A DNA stretch of 64,000 nucleotides from Candidatus Poribacteria bacterium (GCA_009841255.1 VXMD01000024.1:1-64000), one strand, 5' to 3'. Positions 44,446-53,325 are shown, numbered from the stretch's first letter. A program made the numbers and translations. The notes: generated by a model not told the origin, from the sequence alone.

Positions 44446-44964
44446 TTAGTTGATATACAGATATTTTCTCCACGACGGGTGGCACCCGCGAAAATGACGA
44501 TTGAGTTGCAAATAGGTCAAAATTGAGGGTGTTTTCGGCTGACGCTGCAATTTCAATCGCGCTTCGTAGAGCATTTTACTGCCCTTGTTGTTATTACATT
44601 TCTTGCAGGCTGTCACAACGTTTTCCCATGTTGTTTCTCCACCGCGAGAGAGCGGTACCACATGGTCCATCGTGAGTTGCGCTGCTGGAAACTCACTATG
44701 ACAGTATTGACATGTATACTGATCGCGGACGAGAACATTCCTCCGTGAAAATTTGACGACGCTGCGCGGGACATGGACGTAGTTCACTAACCGAATTACA
44801 TGCGGGACTTTCATCGCGGCACTGGGTGAATGAATCTCAATATCAGAGACTTCTTCCGTCTGTGCAGTGCCTTTAAAAACCATTTTCATAGCGCGCCTGA
44901 GGTTGCAAACGTTGATCGCTTCGTAGCTGGCGTTAAGTACTAAGACAGATATTTCCACTTGCAT
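44446..44964 (-). CDS. HNH endonuclease family protein
   Basis: A 172-residue protein with a C-terminal HNH domain: YTCQYCHSEF, then DHVVPLSRGGETTWENVVTAC and KKCNNNKGSK, giving the zinc-binding CxxC pairs and the catalytic His in MDHVVP. The N-terminal half (ISVLVLNASYEAINVCNLRRA) is typical of a widespread stand-alone family often found near rnpA or in core loci and not in mobile elements. GAGG directly precedes the ATG at 44964. First gene of the rnpA-yidD unit. Function in vivo unknown. Confidence 0.85.
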   Translation of the reverse strand: MQVEISVLVLNASYEAINVCNLRRAMKMVFKGTAQTEEVSDIEIHSPSAAMKVPHVIRLVNYVHVPRSVVKFSRRNVLVRDQYTCQYCHSEFPAAQLTMDHVVPLSRGGETTWENVVTACKKCNNNKGSKMLYEARLKLQRQPKTPSILTYLQLNRHFRGCHPSWRKYLYIN

Positions 44965-45010
44965 GTCCTCTAACTTGAACAACTGGCTTTAAACGCAATA
45001 ACTTCTATGA

Positions 45011-45039
45011 ATTCTAACACATTTGCAGTGTAATTGCAA
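45011..45039 (-). promoter_or_regulatory. Probable promoter of the HNH-rnpA-yidD unit
   Basis: Minus-strand TTGCAA (45039-45034), 17 bases, TAGAAT (45016-45011), about 47 bases before the HNH gene. Confidence 0.55.
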
Positions 45040-45149
45040 CTAAAATCTCAGTTATCAGAAGAATGGCGGTCAGCAATCGGTAAAGGAAATAAAGATGCAC
45101 TTGACGAAGGGTTTTGTGTATAATGTCTATAAAATGCAAATTAGGTAGT

Positions 45150-45167
45150 CGAGGTTCGGAAACCTCG
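45150..45167. repeat. Dispersed palindrome, CGAGGTT type
   Basis: CGAGGTT, CGGA-centred loop, AACCTCG upstream of the FG-GAP gene. The arms equal those at 55209 and 60510. Confidence 0.75.
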
Positions 45168-45209
45168 CCAGCGAAGGCGTGAAGTCGTTCTAATCTGAGA
45201 GGAATTTGA

Positions 45210-46817
45210 ATGCACAATCGGTTGTGGGACGCTATTGCAGTCTTGAGTTTTACGTTTATTTTTAGCAGTTATGCATCTGATATTCGATTTGTGGATGTTA
45301 CCAGGCAGGCAGGCATCCATTTTGAGCACGTCGGCGGTATCGACTTACGTGTGGTGCCTGCACTCGTCGGTTCCGGTGCGGCGTGGTGCGACTACGACAA
45401 CGATGGGACGTTAGATCTCTATATTGCCAACAGTGCCTTGGTACGACCGGCGTCGGACGCGGTGTTACCGAAAAACGCCCTCTATCGAAATAATGGCGAT
45501 GGAACTTTCACGGATGTAACGTCCACTGCTGGGGTCGGCGATACTGGTTGGGGGATGGGATGTGCCTTCGCGGATTATGACAACGACGGGGACGCCGATC
45601 TTTATGTCACGAACTATAAGGCGAATTTGTTCTATCTGAACAACAGCGACGGCACATTCAAACGTTTCTCATCAGGCGCGGGTGGTATCGGTCACGATGG
45701 TTTCGGTGCTGGGATCGCATGGGGTGATTACGATAACGATGGTTATCTTGACCTCTATGTCGGCAACTATATTGAATATACCAAAGTTCCGCAAGGGGAT
45801 GAAGTCTTTTTCCCGTATGATTTTTTCGGACAGGCAAACGTTCTTTATCTCAATAAGGGAGATGGCGGTTTCATCAATATTACCGATGCCGCTAAGGTGA
45901 ATGGTGGATTTCATCTGACCCTTGGGATCTCTGCGGCGGATTACGATGGCGATGGCGATCTGGATCTGTATCTCGCCAATGATACCGACCAAAATATTCT
46001 CTACCGCAACGATGGGGAGTTAACATTCACGAATACGAACCAGCCCGACGCGAGGAGCCGCACCGGTGACATACGAAGTGGTATGGGCATTGCCTGGGGT
46101 GATTACGATACCGATGGCGATCTGGATCTGTTTGTCACGAACTGGTTAGATGAAAACAATGTCCTTTATAGAAATAGGGGTGATGGCACGTTTACGGATG
46201 TTTCTGCGGGGAGCGGTGTTTTTGAGTCGGGACTCGGTAAAACATGCTGGGGAACGGCGTTGTTTGATGCGGATAACGATGGGGATCTGGACATCTTTTT
46301 TTCGGCAGGACATATCGATCCGGCTTCGTGGGAGGCGCACGGACAAGCGGATGTGTTTCTGCAGAACAACGGCGACGGCACCTTTACTGATATTTCTGAG
46401 GTCGTGGGACTTCGGAAGTTCGGTTCGTATGGGGTTGGTAGAGGGGTCGCTGTTGGGGACTACGATGCCGATGGCGATCTGGATCTCTTTATCGTCAATA
46501 GTGGGGGGACACCGATGTTGCTCCGAAACGACGGCGGTAACCGACAACAGTGGCTTCAGATTCGTACAGTCGGTACCGTGAGCAATCGGGACGGTGTTGG
46601 CGCACTTGTGAAGGTGAGTGCTGGCGATCTTCATCAGGTTCAGCAGGTGACAGCGGGAGACAGCTATCTTTCTCAGAGCAGTATTGATGTCGAGTTTGGG
46701 CTTGCGGACCATAAGATAGCGGAACGCGTTGTTATTCAATGGCCGAGTGGCATTGTGCAAACGTTGACCGATGTGCGAGCGAATCAACGACTCGTTGTGG
46801 TCGAACCTTCGGAGTGA
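45210..46817 (+). CDS. Exported FG-GAP/VCBS repeat protein with ASPIC/UnbV domain
   Basis: A 535-residue secreted protein. After a signal peptide (IAVLSFTFIFSSYAS) come seven calcium-binding repeats of the form WCDYDNDGTLDLYIAN, FADYDNDGDADLYVTN, WGDYDNDGYLDLYVGN, AADYDGDGDLDLYLAN, WGDYDTDGDLDLFVTN, FDADNDGDLDIFF and VGDYDADGDLDLFIVN, each with a DxDxDG loop, forming an integrin-like propeller. The C-terminal ASPIC/UnbV domain spans about 440-530 (RDGVGALVKVSAG, VEFGLADHKIAERVVIQWPSG). Such proteins are frequent in Planctomycetes, Poribacteria and Acidobacteria; a role in adhesion or extracellular binding is likely. Confidence 0.9.
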   Translation: MHNRLWDAIAVLSFTFIFSSYASDIRFVDVTRQAGIHFEHVGGIDLRVVPALVGSGAAWCDYDNDGTLDLYIANSALVRPASDAVLPKNALYRNNGDGTFTDVTSTAGVGDTGWGMGCAFADYDNDGDADLYVTNYKANLFYLNNSDGTFKRFSSGAGGIGHDGFGAGIAWGDYDNDGYLDLYVGNYIEYTKVPQGDEVFFPYDFFGQANVLYLNKGDGGFINITDAAKVNGGFHLTLGISAADYDGDGDLDLYLANDTDQNILYRNDGELTFTNTNQPDARSRTGDIRSGMGIAWGDYDTDGDLDLFVTNWLDENNVLYRNRGDGTFTDVSAGSGVFESGLGKTCWGTALFDADNDGDLDIFFSAGHIDPASWEAHGQADVFLQNNGDGTFTDISEVVGLRKFGSYGVGRGVAVGDYDADGDLDLFIVNSGGTPMLLRNDGGNRQQWLQIRTVGTVSNRDGVGALVKVSAGDLHQVQQVTAGDSYLSQSSIDVEFGLADHKIAERVVIQWPSGIVQTLTDVRANQRLVVVEPSE

Positions 46818-46941
46818 TTAGCAGCCGTCGGGAATCGGAGTGCTCTCCTACAATGATAGGAAAATATTGCAATTGCGATGTAGATATGTTATTCTTTAAT
46901 TCAATATGTTCACGTTTTTTAATCACAATAAGGAGGAAAAC

Positions 46942-47589
46942 ATGCGACGAAGTTTATTTTTCGTTGTTTTGATTGCCGTCTATGTTGCGGTAACGATCGT
47001 CCACGATGCGGGTTCAGCTGAAGAGATTCGGGTATGGGGTGGCAAATTGGAGGATTTTAAAGATTCCAAGGGCCGTATCTGGCACGGTGGACAGAATGAA
47101 AAAGAGAAGTGGGGCGGATGGATCGATCTACAACCCCGCATCGCCGAAGTCCGAAACCTTACGAAAGATGCCCAAAAACTGGCGAAGAAAGAGGGATATG
47201 ATGAAGAACTCTTCTATGCCGTCAGTTGGGCAAAGTTCCCTGATGTCGTTAAGGTCGATCTGAATACCGGTAAAGGCATGTTCAATGTTACCTATCTTGT
47301 GGGTGAACACTGGTCGCCTAATAACCGTGGTTTCGATATTATCATCGAAGAAGAGGTTGTCGAGCCGCTTTATGTCACCCCCGGTAAAGATGAGATAGAT
47401 ATTAAACGCTATGAGGGCATTGAGGTTAAAGATAAAGTGATGAGCCTTGAGTTTGCTGGCAATCAGAAAACCGGCAAGGGTGACCTGAACGCGATGTTCA
47501 GTGCGATAGAGGTAACTCCCGTATTAGCCGTTGACCCGAAGCAGAAGCTCGCTACGACTTGGGGGGCTCTGAAAGGGGAACGGAATTAA
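46942..47589 (+). CDS. Exported malectin-like protein, copy 1
   Basis: A 215-residue secreted protein with signal peptide (MRRSLFFVVLIAVYVAVTIVHDAGSA). The mature part is one beta-rich domain opening IRVWGGKLEDFKDSKGRIWHGG, which resembles malectin/CBM57 carbohydrate-binding domains, and contains FNVTYLVGEHWSPNNRGFDI and VTPGKDEIDIK. AAGGAGG stands seven bases before ATG. The following gene encodes a protein of the same length and similar sequence throughout, so this is a tandem duplication. The malectin assignment is by pattern only. Confidence 0.78.
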   Translation: MRRSLFFVVLIAVYVAVTIVHDAGSAEEIRVWGGKLEDFKDSKGRIWHGGQNEKEKWGGWIDLQPRIAEVRNLTKDAQKLAKKEGYDEELFYAVSWAKFPDVVKVDLNTGKGMFNVTYLVGEHWSPNNRGFDIIIEEEVVEPLYVTPGKDEIDIKRYEGIEVKDKVMSLEFAGNQKTGKGDLNAMFSAIEVTPVLAVDPKQKLATTWGALKGERN

Positions 47590-47610
47590 CGAACAAATGG
47601 AGGTCTTTTA

Positions 47611-48258
47611 ATGAGATTATTAAGTGTTTTGATGGTTGTCGCCTTTCTGGGATTTTTCGCAGTCCCGGCGTTGCTACCGGCGGAGGAATTCCGAGTCTGG
47701 GGTGGCAAGACAGATGATTTCACCGATTCACAGGGACGGGTCTGGAACGGCGCGCAGCAGACAGACCAAGCATGGGGGGGATGGATTGAAAAGGAGCCTC
47801 GTATCGCTGAAGTCGCAACCTTGACAGCGGACGCACAAGCACAGGCAGCAGATGCTGGCTATGACGTGGAACTCTTCTACGCTGTGAGTTGGGCACAATT
47901 TCCTGACACTGTTAAGTATCAGTTTAAGACCGGCGACGGTACTTTTGATGTTACCTATCTCGTAGGTGAGCACTGGTCTCCGAACAACCGCGGTTTCGAT
48001 ATTTTCATCGAAGAGGACAACGTCGAACCGCTTTACGTGACACCGGGCAAAGACGAGATTGACATCAAGATGTATTCCGGGATTGAAGTCAGCGATGGCA
48101 CGCTTGATCTCCACTTCGCAGGAAACGCGGAGACGGGTGCAGGCGATCTAAACGCGATGTTCAGCGCGTTGGAGGTTGTGCCGTCTGTGAGCACTGCTGT
48201 AGATCCGAAGGCGAAACTCACGACAACGTGGGGTGCGCTGAAAGTCAATCGTCAGTAA
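47611..48258 (+). CDS. Exported malectin-like protein, copy 2
   Basis: Tandem paralogue of the preceding gene, 215 residues, signal peptide MRLLSVLMVVAFLGFFAVPALLPA (in part), mature start EEFRVWGGKTDDFTDSQGRVW. The block FDVTYLVGEHWSPNNRGFDI and the stretch PLYVTPGKDEIDIKMYSGIEV are nearly identical to copy 1, whereas the first 60 and last 30 residues have diverged. Strong TGGAGGT RBS. The gene ends before a strong terminator, so the two form a bicistronic unit. Confidence 0.78.
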   Translation: MRLLSVLMVVAFLGFFAVPALLPAEEFRVWGGKTDDFTDSQGRVWNGAQQTDQAWGGWIEKEPRIAEVATLTADAQAQAADAGYDVELFYAVSWAQFPDTVKYQFKTGDGTFDVTYLVGEHWSPNNRGFDIFIEEDNVEPLYVTPGKDEIDIKMYSGIEVSDGTLDLHFAGNAETGAGDLNAMFSALEVVPSVSTAVDPKAKLTTTWGALKVNRQ

Positions 48259-48277
48259 GGATCACACCGAAATTAAA

Positions 48278-48313
48278 ATGCCCGCGGTATTTTCGTTACC
48301 GTGGGCATTTTTT
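48278..48313. terminator. Strong rho-independent terminator
   Basis: ATGCCCGCGGTA, TTTTCGT loop, TACCGTGGGCAT with one G-U pair, followed by six T. Ends the malectin-like pair and, read from the other side, may also stop the convergent isochorismatase transcript. Confidence 0.85.
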
Positions 48314-48327
48314 GTGCATAGGGAATT

Positions 48328-49107
48328 TCAAACTTTGGGTGTTGTTAAATCGCCGCTCAAGATTGTAGAACACCAGAATTTCTCAATGTATTCAATAATG
48401 AGTTGTGTGCCCGCTTCATGGCTGACATAAGGCGGCTTGAACGGGTTGTACATCGCATCAGTGAGGTCCCGTGCGAGAACAGCGTTGAAGCCCCAACGTA
48501 CCATCTGTTTAATGGCGAAAGAACGTCCGAGGACACACATATTGGTGTGGACCCCCATGAAGATAATATTCTGAATACCTTTGTGATTGAGCAGGTTGTA
48601 TACCTCCTGCCCGTTATCGCTGATGGCATCTACATCAGAGATTTCAATGGCTGCGTGCTGACGGTGCCATGCTTTGTAGCCATCGGTTTCGCCGGTATCT
48701 GAACCGCCATCGGAAGCATCGACGGGTAGGGGTGGATCCGGTATTTCGCGTTCGGGAGGGGTGTCGGCGTGCGGCAGTTCTAAAACCGAACGGCGTGCTG
48801 GATGCGTCTCGTAGAAGTCCATTGTGTCGGACGGCGCATGGATAATCTGTATACCCTGCTGTCGAGCCCGTTCGAGTACGATGTTCATCCGAGGTGCCAT
48901 TACGTTCACACGTTCTGTAGCACCCCATGACCAGTGTTCGTTCCACATATCAACAACAACAATGGCAGTTTCAGCGGTGTTCCAGTTGACTTCTTCTTCA
49001 ATGACCCGCCAACCGTTTCTGCCGACTGTTCGTGCTTCCTGTCGACGGGTTGAGAGCGACAGGTTCGTCGTTGCTGAAAAGGTATGGCTTAATAAATTAA
49101 ATAGCAT
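48328..49107 (-). CDS. Isochorismatase-family cysteine hydrolase
   Basis: A 259-residue hydrolase of the isochorismatase/nicotinamidase fold. The catalytic Asp is in AIVVVDMWNEHW, and the nucleophilic Cys in MGVHTNMCVLGRSFA, near a cis-peptide segment; the Lys is less certain. Substrates in this superfamily include isochorismate, nicotinamide, N-carbamoyl compounds and ureidoacrylate. The ATG at 49107 has AAAGGAG upstream and overlaps the rimI stop by 11 bases, so the two are coupled. The 51-residue upstream extension seen in frame is rimI sequence in another frame and is rejected. Confidence 0.85.
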   Translation of the reverse strand: MLFNLLSHTFSATTNLSLSTRRQEARTVGRNGWRVIEEEVNWNTAETAIVVVDMWNEHWSWGATERVNVMAPRMNIVLERARQQGIQIIHAPSDTMDFYETHPARRSVLELPHADTPPEREIPDPPLPVDASDGGSDTGETDGYKAWHRQHAAIEISDVDAISDNGQEVYNLLNHKGIQNIIFMGVHTNMCVLGRSFAIKQMVRWGFNAVLARDLTDAMYNPFKPPYVSHEAGTQLIIEYIEKFWCSTILSGDLTTPKV

Positions 49108-49576
49108 GAACTTCTTCTCCTTTTCGGAAAACGTAAGCGTCTTTATAGCGTCCGTAGTAGTTTTTTCGGATGCCACAGATGCGGAACCCGAACTGTCGAT
49201 AGAGATACTGCGCCGGTAGATTGCTGACGGCGACTTCCAAGAAAACTTCGCGCCCGTCATGTGCGTGTATCATTCCCAAGGCTGAGGCGAGTAGGTATTT
49301 AGCAATACCCTGTCGCCGATAGGCAATCGGTACCGCGAGGTTCAAGATATGCGCCTCTTCATAAAGAATACTGAATACAATGTAACCGACGACGGTATTC
49401 TCGCGTCGAGCGACGTAAAAATGTTCGTACGATCGGGGTCGTTTCAGGGACAACGTATAGTAGGTTTCGCTCCATGGATCCTCAAAGCACTCGTTTTCGA
49501 TTTTTAGCACTTGCTGGAGATGACACGAGCGCATCGGTTCAAAGGTGAGGTTCGGGAGCAGATCTTGGGTTGCCAT
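49097..49576 (-). CDS. rimI: Ribosomal protein S18-alanine N-acetyltransferase
   Basis: A 159-residue GNAT acetyltransferase. The acetyl-CoA motif is VPIAYRRQGIAKYLLASAL (Q/RxxGxG/A), followed by LEVAVSNLPAQYLYRQFGFRICGIRKNYY, characteristic of RimI, with the C-terminal Tyr that acts as acid. RimI acetylates the N-terminal Ala of S18. Usually rimI sits near tsaB or tsaD; here it is paired with an isochorismatase-family gene. Confidence 0.88.
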   Translation of the reverse strand: MATQDLLPNLTFEPMRSCHLQQVLKIENECFEDPWSETYYTLSLKRPRSYEHFYVARRENTVVGYIVFSILYEEAHILNLAVPIAYRRQGIAKYLLASALGMIHAHDGREVFLEVAVSNLPAQYLYRQFGFRICGIRKNYYGRYKDAYVFRKGEEVHAI

Positions 49577-49629
49577 TTTCGTATGCTTTCGTCCAAGTTT
49601 TGCTGTTACATTGTCAGGTGCGTTAATCT

Positions 49630-49658
49630 ATTATACCATAATAAGATTTTTCTGTCGC
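49630..49658 (-). promoter_or_regulatory. Possible promoter of rimI
   Basis: Minus-strand GCGACA (49658-49653), 17 bases, perfect TATAAT (49635-49630), 54 bases before the rimI start. Confidence 0.5.
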
Positions 49659-49677
49659 AACAGAATGGTTTTCGGTC

Positions 49678-49706
49678 TTGCCTTTTTTCAGGGAGTCTGT
49701 TATAAT
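49678..49706 (+). promoter_or_regulatory. Sigma-70 promoter of the aminotransferase unit
   Basis: TTGCCT (49678-49683), 17 bases, TATAAT (49701-49706), 39 bases before the ATG at 49745. Confidence 0.75.
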
Positions 49707-49744
49707 GCACCTATGTGGAATCTGCTGAGAAAAAGGAGTGTACT

Positions 49745-50890
49745 ATGAAAGATTTTGGTTTTACAGGCGGACGTCCGGATCCGTATACATTCCCGACGGA
49801 GGGCTTAATTGCCGCGAGTGAAAAGGCACTACGTAAGTTGGGCGGTGATCTGGTTAACTATCCGGGCGAATCAGGTTATCAGGGCTTGCGGGAACTCGCA
49901 TCCATGCGATTTGAGAGACGTGAGGGCATCCCGCTACCGATAGATAATATCTCTATTACCTCAGGCTCCATGCAGGCACTGGAATTGGTCCTGGGGACGT
50001 TGATTAACCCCGGCGATACAGTGCTGACAGAGGAATACACTTACAGCGGCACCTTGGGGATCATGCGGCACTTCAAAGCAAATATTGTGGGTGTGCCGAT
50101 GGACTATATTGATGGCATGAATATGGATGCGCTAGAGGCGAAACTTGTGGAACTCAAACGCCAAAATATTCGCCCATCGCTTATCTATACGACATCGAAC
50201 CATCAGAACCCGACAGGTGCAATTCTTTCGCTTGAGCGGCGTCACCGGATGTTAGCCTTAGCAGCGGAATACGATACTTTGATCGTTGAAGACGATTGCT
50301 ACGGCGATATTGACTTTACATCGACACCGACGCCGGCTTCGCTTTTTAAGTTGGATACTTCAAATCGGGTGATCTTCATTGCGACTTTTTCCAAGATCTT
50401 AGGCGCAGGGGTTCGACAAGGTTATTTTGTGGCGAGAGAGCCTTATTGGGGACAAATTCACCAGAACCGCTGGGACGGTGGGACGAGCGCATTGGCGAGC
50501 GCGATTGTTGCTGAATTCTTCATGGAACACTTGGAGGCACATCTTGTGAAGACAAATGCGGCTGTAGGTGCGAAATGTCGCGCAGTGGTGGAGACGCTTG
50601 ATCAGCATGTCAATGATCTCTGTACATGGACACGCCCCCGGGGTGGACTTTTCCTCTGGATAGACCTGCCGGAGACTACGGATCTCAATAAGTTACAGGA
50701 ACTCGCCTCGGCAAAAGGGGTCGGCTATAGCAATGGAAGTGCCTTTCACTATGCGAACGAGCCCGTAAAGTCGATCCGACTGGCGTATGCCTACTGTCAC
50801 GTGGATGACATTCCTGAAGGGATTACCTACCTATGTGAGGCGATCCGTGCGGCACAAGTGTCCTCAGCGGATGTTGCGGCAGGCGATTAG
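49745..50890 (+). CDS. PLP-dependent aminotransferase, class I/II (LysN/2-aminoadipate type)
   Basis: A 381-residue fold-type I transaminase resembling the catalytic part of MocR/LysN-type enzymes. The PLP lysine is in IATFSKILGAGVRQGY; YTTSNHQNPTG supplies the substrate/phosphate site, VEDDCYGDI the pyridine-binding Asp, and LPETT/GSAFHY the C-terminal domain; the end SIRLAYAYC has the substrate-carboxylate Arg. AAGGAG precedes the ATG by 8 bases; a GTG at 49715 is rejected. Amino-acid substrate not determinable. Probably cotranscribed with the sulfatase-like gene 18 bases on. Confidence 0.88.
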   Translation: MKDFGFTGGRPDPYTFPTEGLIAASEKALRKLGGDLVNYPGESGYQGLRELASMRFERREGIPLPIDNISITSGSMQALELVLGTLINPGDTVLTEEYTYSGTLGIMRHFKANIVGVPMDYIDGMNMDALEAKLVELKRQNIRPSLIYTTSNHQNPTGAILSLERRHRMLALAAEYDTLIVEDDCYGDIDFTSTPTPASLFKLDTSNRVIFIATFSKILGAGVRQGYFVAREPYWGQIHQNRWDGGTSALASAIVAEFFMEHLEAHLVKTNAAVGAKCRAVVETLDQHVNDLCTWTRPRGGLFLWIDLPETTDLNKLQELASAKGVGYSNGSAFHYANEPVKSIRLAYAYCHVDDIPEGITYLCEAIRAAQVSSADVAAGD

Positions 50891-50908
50891 CGGAAAGGAG
50901 CTGAATTT

Positions 50909-52276
50909 TTGCGTAATATCATCCTCATTTCGTTAGATACGCTACGGGCGTCGAGCATGAGTTGTTACGGGCACCGTAACCTGACAACACCGCACCTCGA
51001 TGCACTCACAGAGAAGGCGACGCTTTTTGAGAAGTGCATCAGTCCGCATATTCCGACACACCCGGCTCATACGACGATGTTCACGGGCAAGGATGTCTTG
51101 TCCCATCAAATTATTACACAGGGTGGGACACTCAACTTGGCAACGGATATAAAGACGGCTCCTGAGTTGCTGAGTGAGGCGGGCTACTTCACCGTTGCGG
51201 CGGACAATTTGGGACGCTGGTTTCAGCGTGGTTTCCCTGAGACGCAGTATCGCGGCTACCACTGGGAAACAGGGTACCGCAATGCTCGGAAGGCGGAGGC
51301 GGTTAACGAGACAGCGATGGAACTTCTGGACCGCGCACAGGCACAGGATAAACCTTGGTTCGCGTTCCTTCACTATTGGGATCCTCACACGCCGTATCTT
51401 CCACCGCTGCCGTTTGAACGGATGTTTTATAGCGGGGACGAATGTGCCCCGAACAATCGAAGCATGGACGCCGTTTACGCATGTGAACCTTTTACGGACT
51501 ACTTCCGGCAGTGGATGTGCACACCAGACCCCTCGGATCCGGATAATATTGCGAAGAAACGGCTCTGGACGGATAGGCGGTATGTAAACGCGCAATACGA
51601 TGCTTCAATCGCTTATATGGATGCGTGCCTGGCGCAGTTGTTCCGATATTTGGAAGATCGCGGGCAACTTGAGGAGACGCTCTTGATAATTACCGCCGAC
51701 CACGGAGAGGAACTTGATGAACACGAACTCTGGTATGACCATCATGGGCTTTATGAGACGAATTGCCACGTGCCGTTAATCGTTCACTGCCCAGCACTTA
51801 TTCCTGAAGGACAGCGGCTTAGGGGTCTTGTCCGTCTTACTGACATTGCCCCGACACTCCTCGATTATGGGGGATTGACGGCAGTGGTGGCACGTGAAAA
51901 GATGGAGGGCACCAGCCTACGTGCCTTGATGGAAAACAGCTTGCACGACGGGACGACGGAATCGGTCTATCTTACCGAGTGCGGATGGATGAAAAAACGC
52001 GGTTGGCAGACCCAGAAGTGGAAATTGATCGTTGAAACCGGCGGAACGCCCGCCGTCTATGGGACACCGGATGTGGAACTTTACGACCTTGAGGAGGATC
52101 CAGATGAGGTTTATAACCTATCTGAAGAAGCGGATGATGTCGTTGCACGTTTGAAAGCGGATATGGAAGCTTTTCTACAACGCCGACTCACCGAAACAGG
52201 TCTGCCGGATCCAACAGTTGAACAGGAGATTACCATGCGGCGCATCGGTGATACGTCTAAGGCAGTGCCGCTTTGA
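50909..52276 (+). CDS. Sulfatase-fold hydrolase lacking the formylglycine cysteine
   Basis: A 455-residue alkaline-phosphatase-superfamily protein. The N terminus NIILISLDTLRASSMSCYGH gives the first metal site and ITADHGEELDEHELW, DHHGLYETNCHVP the rest. Where FGly sulfatases read CxPxR, this has T54-H-P-A-H in PTHPAHTTMFTG, so there is no Cys or Ser to mature and no Arg. Thr54 may be the nucleophile, as in phosphonoacetate hydrolase and nucleotide pyrophosphatase relatives, making phosphodi- or phosphonate ester hydrolysis likelier than sulfatase activity. Start is TTG at 50909 with GGAAAGGAG 9 bases upstream. Confidence 0.83.
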   Translation: MRNIILISLDTLRASSMSCYGHRNLTTPHLDALTEKATLFEKCISPHIPTHPAHTTMFTGKDVLSHQIITQGGTLNLATDIKTAPELLSEAGYFTVAADNLGRWFQRGFPETQYRGYHWETGYRNARKAEAVNETAMELLDRAQAQDKPWFAFLHYWDPHTPYLPPLPFERMFYSGDECAPNNRSMDAVYACEPFTDYFRQWMCTPDPSDPDNIAKKRLWTDRRYVNAQYDASIAYMDACLAQLFRYLEDRGQLEETLLIITADHGEELDEHELWYDHHGLYETNCHVPLIVHCPALIPEGQRLRGLVRLTDIAPTLLDYGGLTAVVAREKMEGTSLRALMENSLHDGTTESVYLTECGWMKKRGWQTQKWKLIVETGGTPAVYGTPDVELYDLEEDPDEVYNLSEEADDVVARLKADMEAFLQRRLTETGLPDPTVEQEITMRRIGDTSKAVPL

Positions 52277-52338
52277 AGAGGACTCTCGTGAAACATAAAT
52301 ATAGATTGTGCCCTATTGTCCCGATTTTCAATAGTGTG

Positions 52339-53325
52339 ATGCGAACGCGAGCTGTGTTTGTGTCGCTTGTGTTGATGCTTGTCTTCAGTAGTTGCACGGC
52401 GTTAGAGGAAGCGCAGCAACGGCGCGCGAAACGGATTCTCGAAGAACGCGATGCGACATCGCTCATGCTTAGACCCTCGAAGGCAACGATTCAGATCGCA
52501 CCGGACGCGCTACGCGGTGAGAGTGACCACTATACCCTCACATTTGCGGAAGACTTACGCGTGCTTGAAGGATTTGACGAAATTGCGGAACGGGAGCTGT
52601 TCACACGCAGTGCCCTCGGTTACATGGAAAGTCTTTACGACGCGATGAATCGACTCTTCGGTTTCCAGCCGGAGCATAAGATTCACGTGACGCTGCATCA
52701 CCTCTATAGGGGCAGTAACCTCTCGGCGGTTACACGTACGGATTATCGTTCTGGGGTTCTGGACGGACGCTATGTGAAGTTTATTAACAGTATTGAGATG
52801 GATTTCCCAATACGGATGTATGAAAAACATGGCGTGCGCGTCCATGAACTGACACATGCCTTTACGAATATCTATTTTTTACCGGTATGGTTCTCAGAAG
52901 GCATCGCGGTCCTGATTCAGACGGAATATGCGAAAGGTGGCACGCATCCTAAGTTTGACAGTCTTGAGGGGGATCTGCGAGTCGATCTCGATGGCGTGAA
53001 TCAATTGGAGAGTTGGGCGGGGCATACGGAAACCAATCCGCTGACGCATTGGCGGTATAGATACGCGTATACGCTCGTTGCTGAATTGTGGGAACGATAC
53101 GGTACAGACTTTTATATCCGGGTTTTTCGGTTGATGGAGCGAGATGGTCTGCACCAAAAACTGGAGGGGACGATGAGGACCAGTTTTTTGGTTTATTACT
53201 TTAGCGAAGCGGCGGGTGAGGACCTGGTGCCGTTCTTTAAGAAACTGCATTTCAAGGTGCGTAAATTGACAAAACAGGACATTCTCAATCAGATTGAGGC
53301 GAATAGCGTCCGTCGGAGGCAATAA
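52339..53325 (+). CDS. Lipoprotein metallopeptidase with HExxH motif
   Basis: A 328-residue exported protein. Signal sequence MRTRAVFVSLVLMLVFSSC has a lipobox with Cys19. The gluzincin motif is in VRVHELTHAFTNIYF (HExxH), followed by WFSEGIAVLIQTEY whose Glu is the third zinc ligand, as in M1/M61-like or uncharacterised DUF-type peptidases. The C-terminal part is helical. Start uncertain: GTG 52288 has a better RBS (GAGGA) but gives an odd 17-residue leader before the signal; ATG 52339 gives a normal lipoprotein signal. It ends TAATG, overlapping the next gene. Confidence 0.77.
   Translation: MRTRAVFVSLVLMLVFSSCTALEEAQQRRAKRILEERDATSLMLRPSKATIQIAPDALRGESDHYTLTFAEDLRVLEGFDEIAERELFTRSALGYMESLYDAMNRLFGFQPEHKIHVTLHHLYRGSNLSAVTRTDYRSGVLDGRYVKFINSIEMDFPIRMYEKHGVRVHELTHAFTNIYFLPVWFSEGIAVLIQTEYAKGGTHPKFDSLEGDLRVDLDGVNQLESWAGHTETNPLTHWRYRYAYTLVAELWERYGTDFYIRVFRLMERDGLHQKLEGTMRTSFLVYYFSEAAGEDLVPFFKKLHFKVRKLTKQDILNQIEANSVRRRQ

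Noticed and set aside
45101-45124. TTGACG ... TATAAT before the FG-GAP gene
   Set aside because: Spacer is only 12 bases, too short for a sigma-70 promoter.
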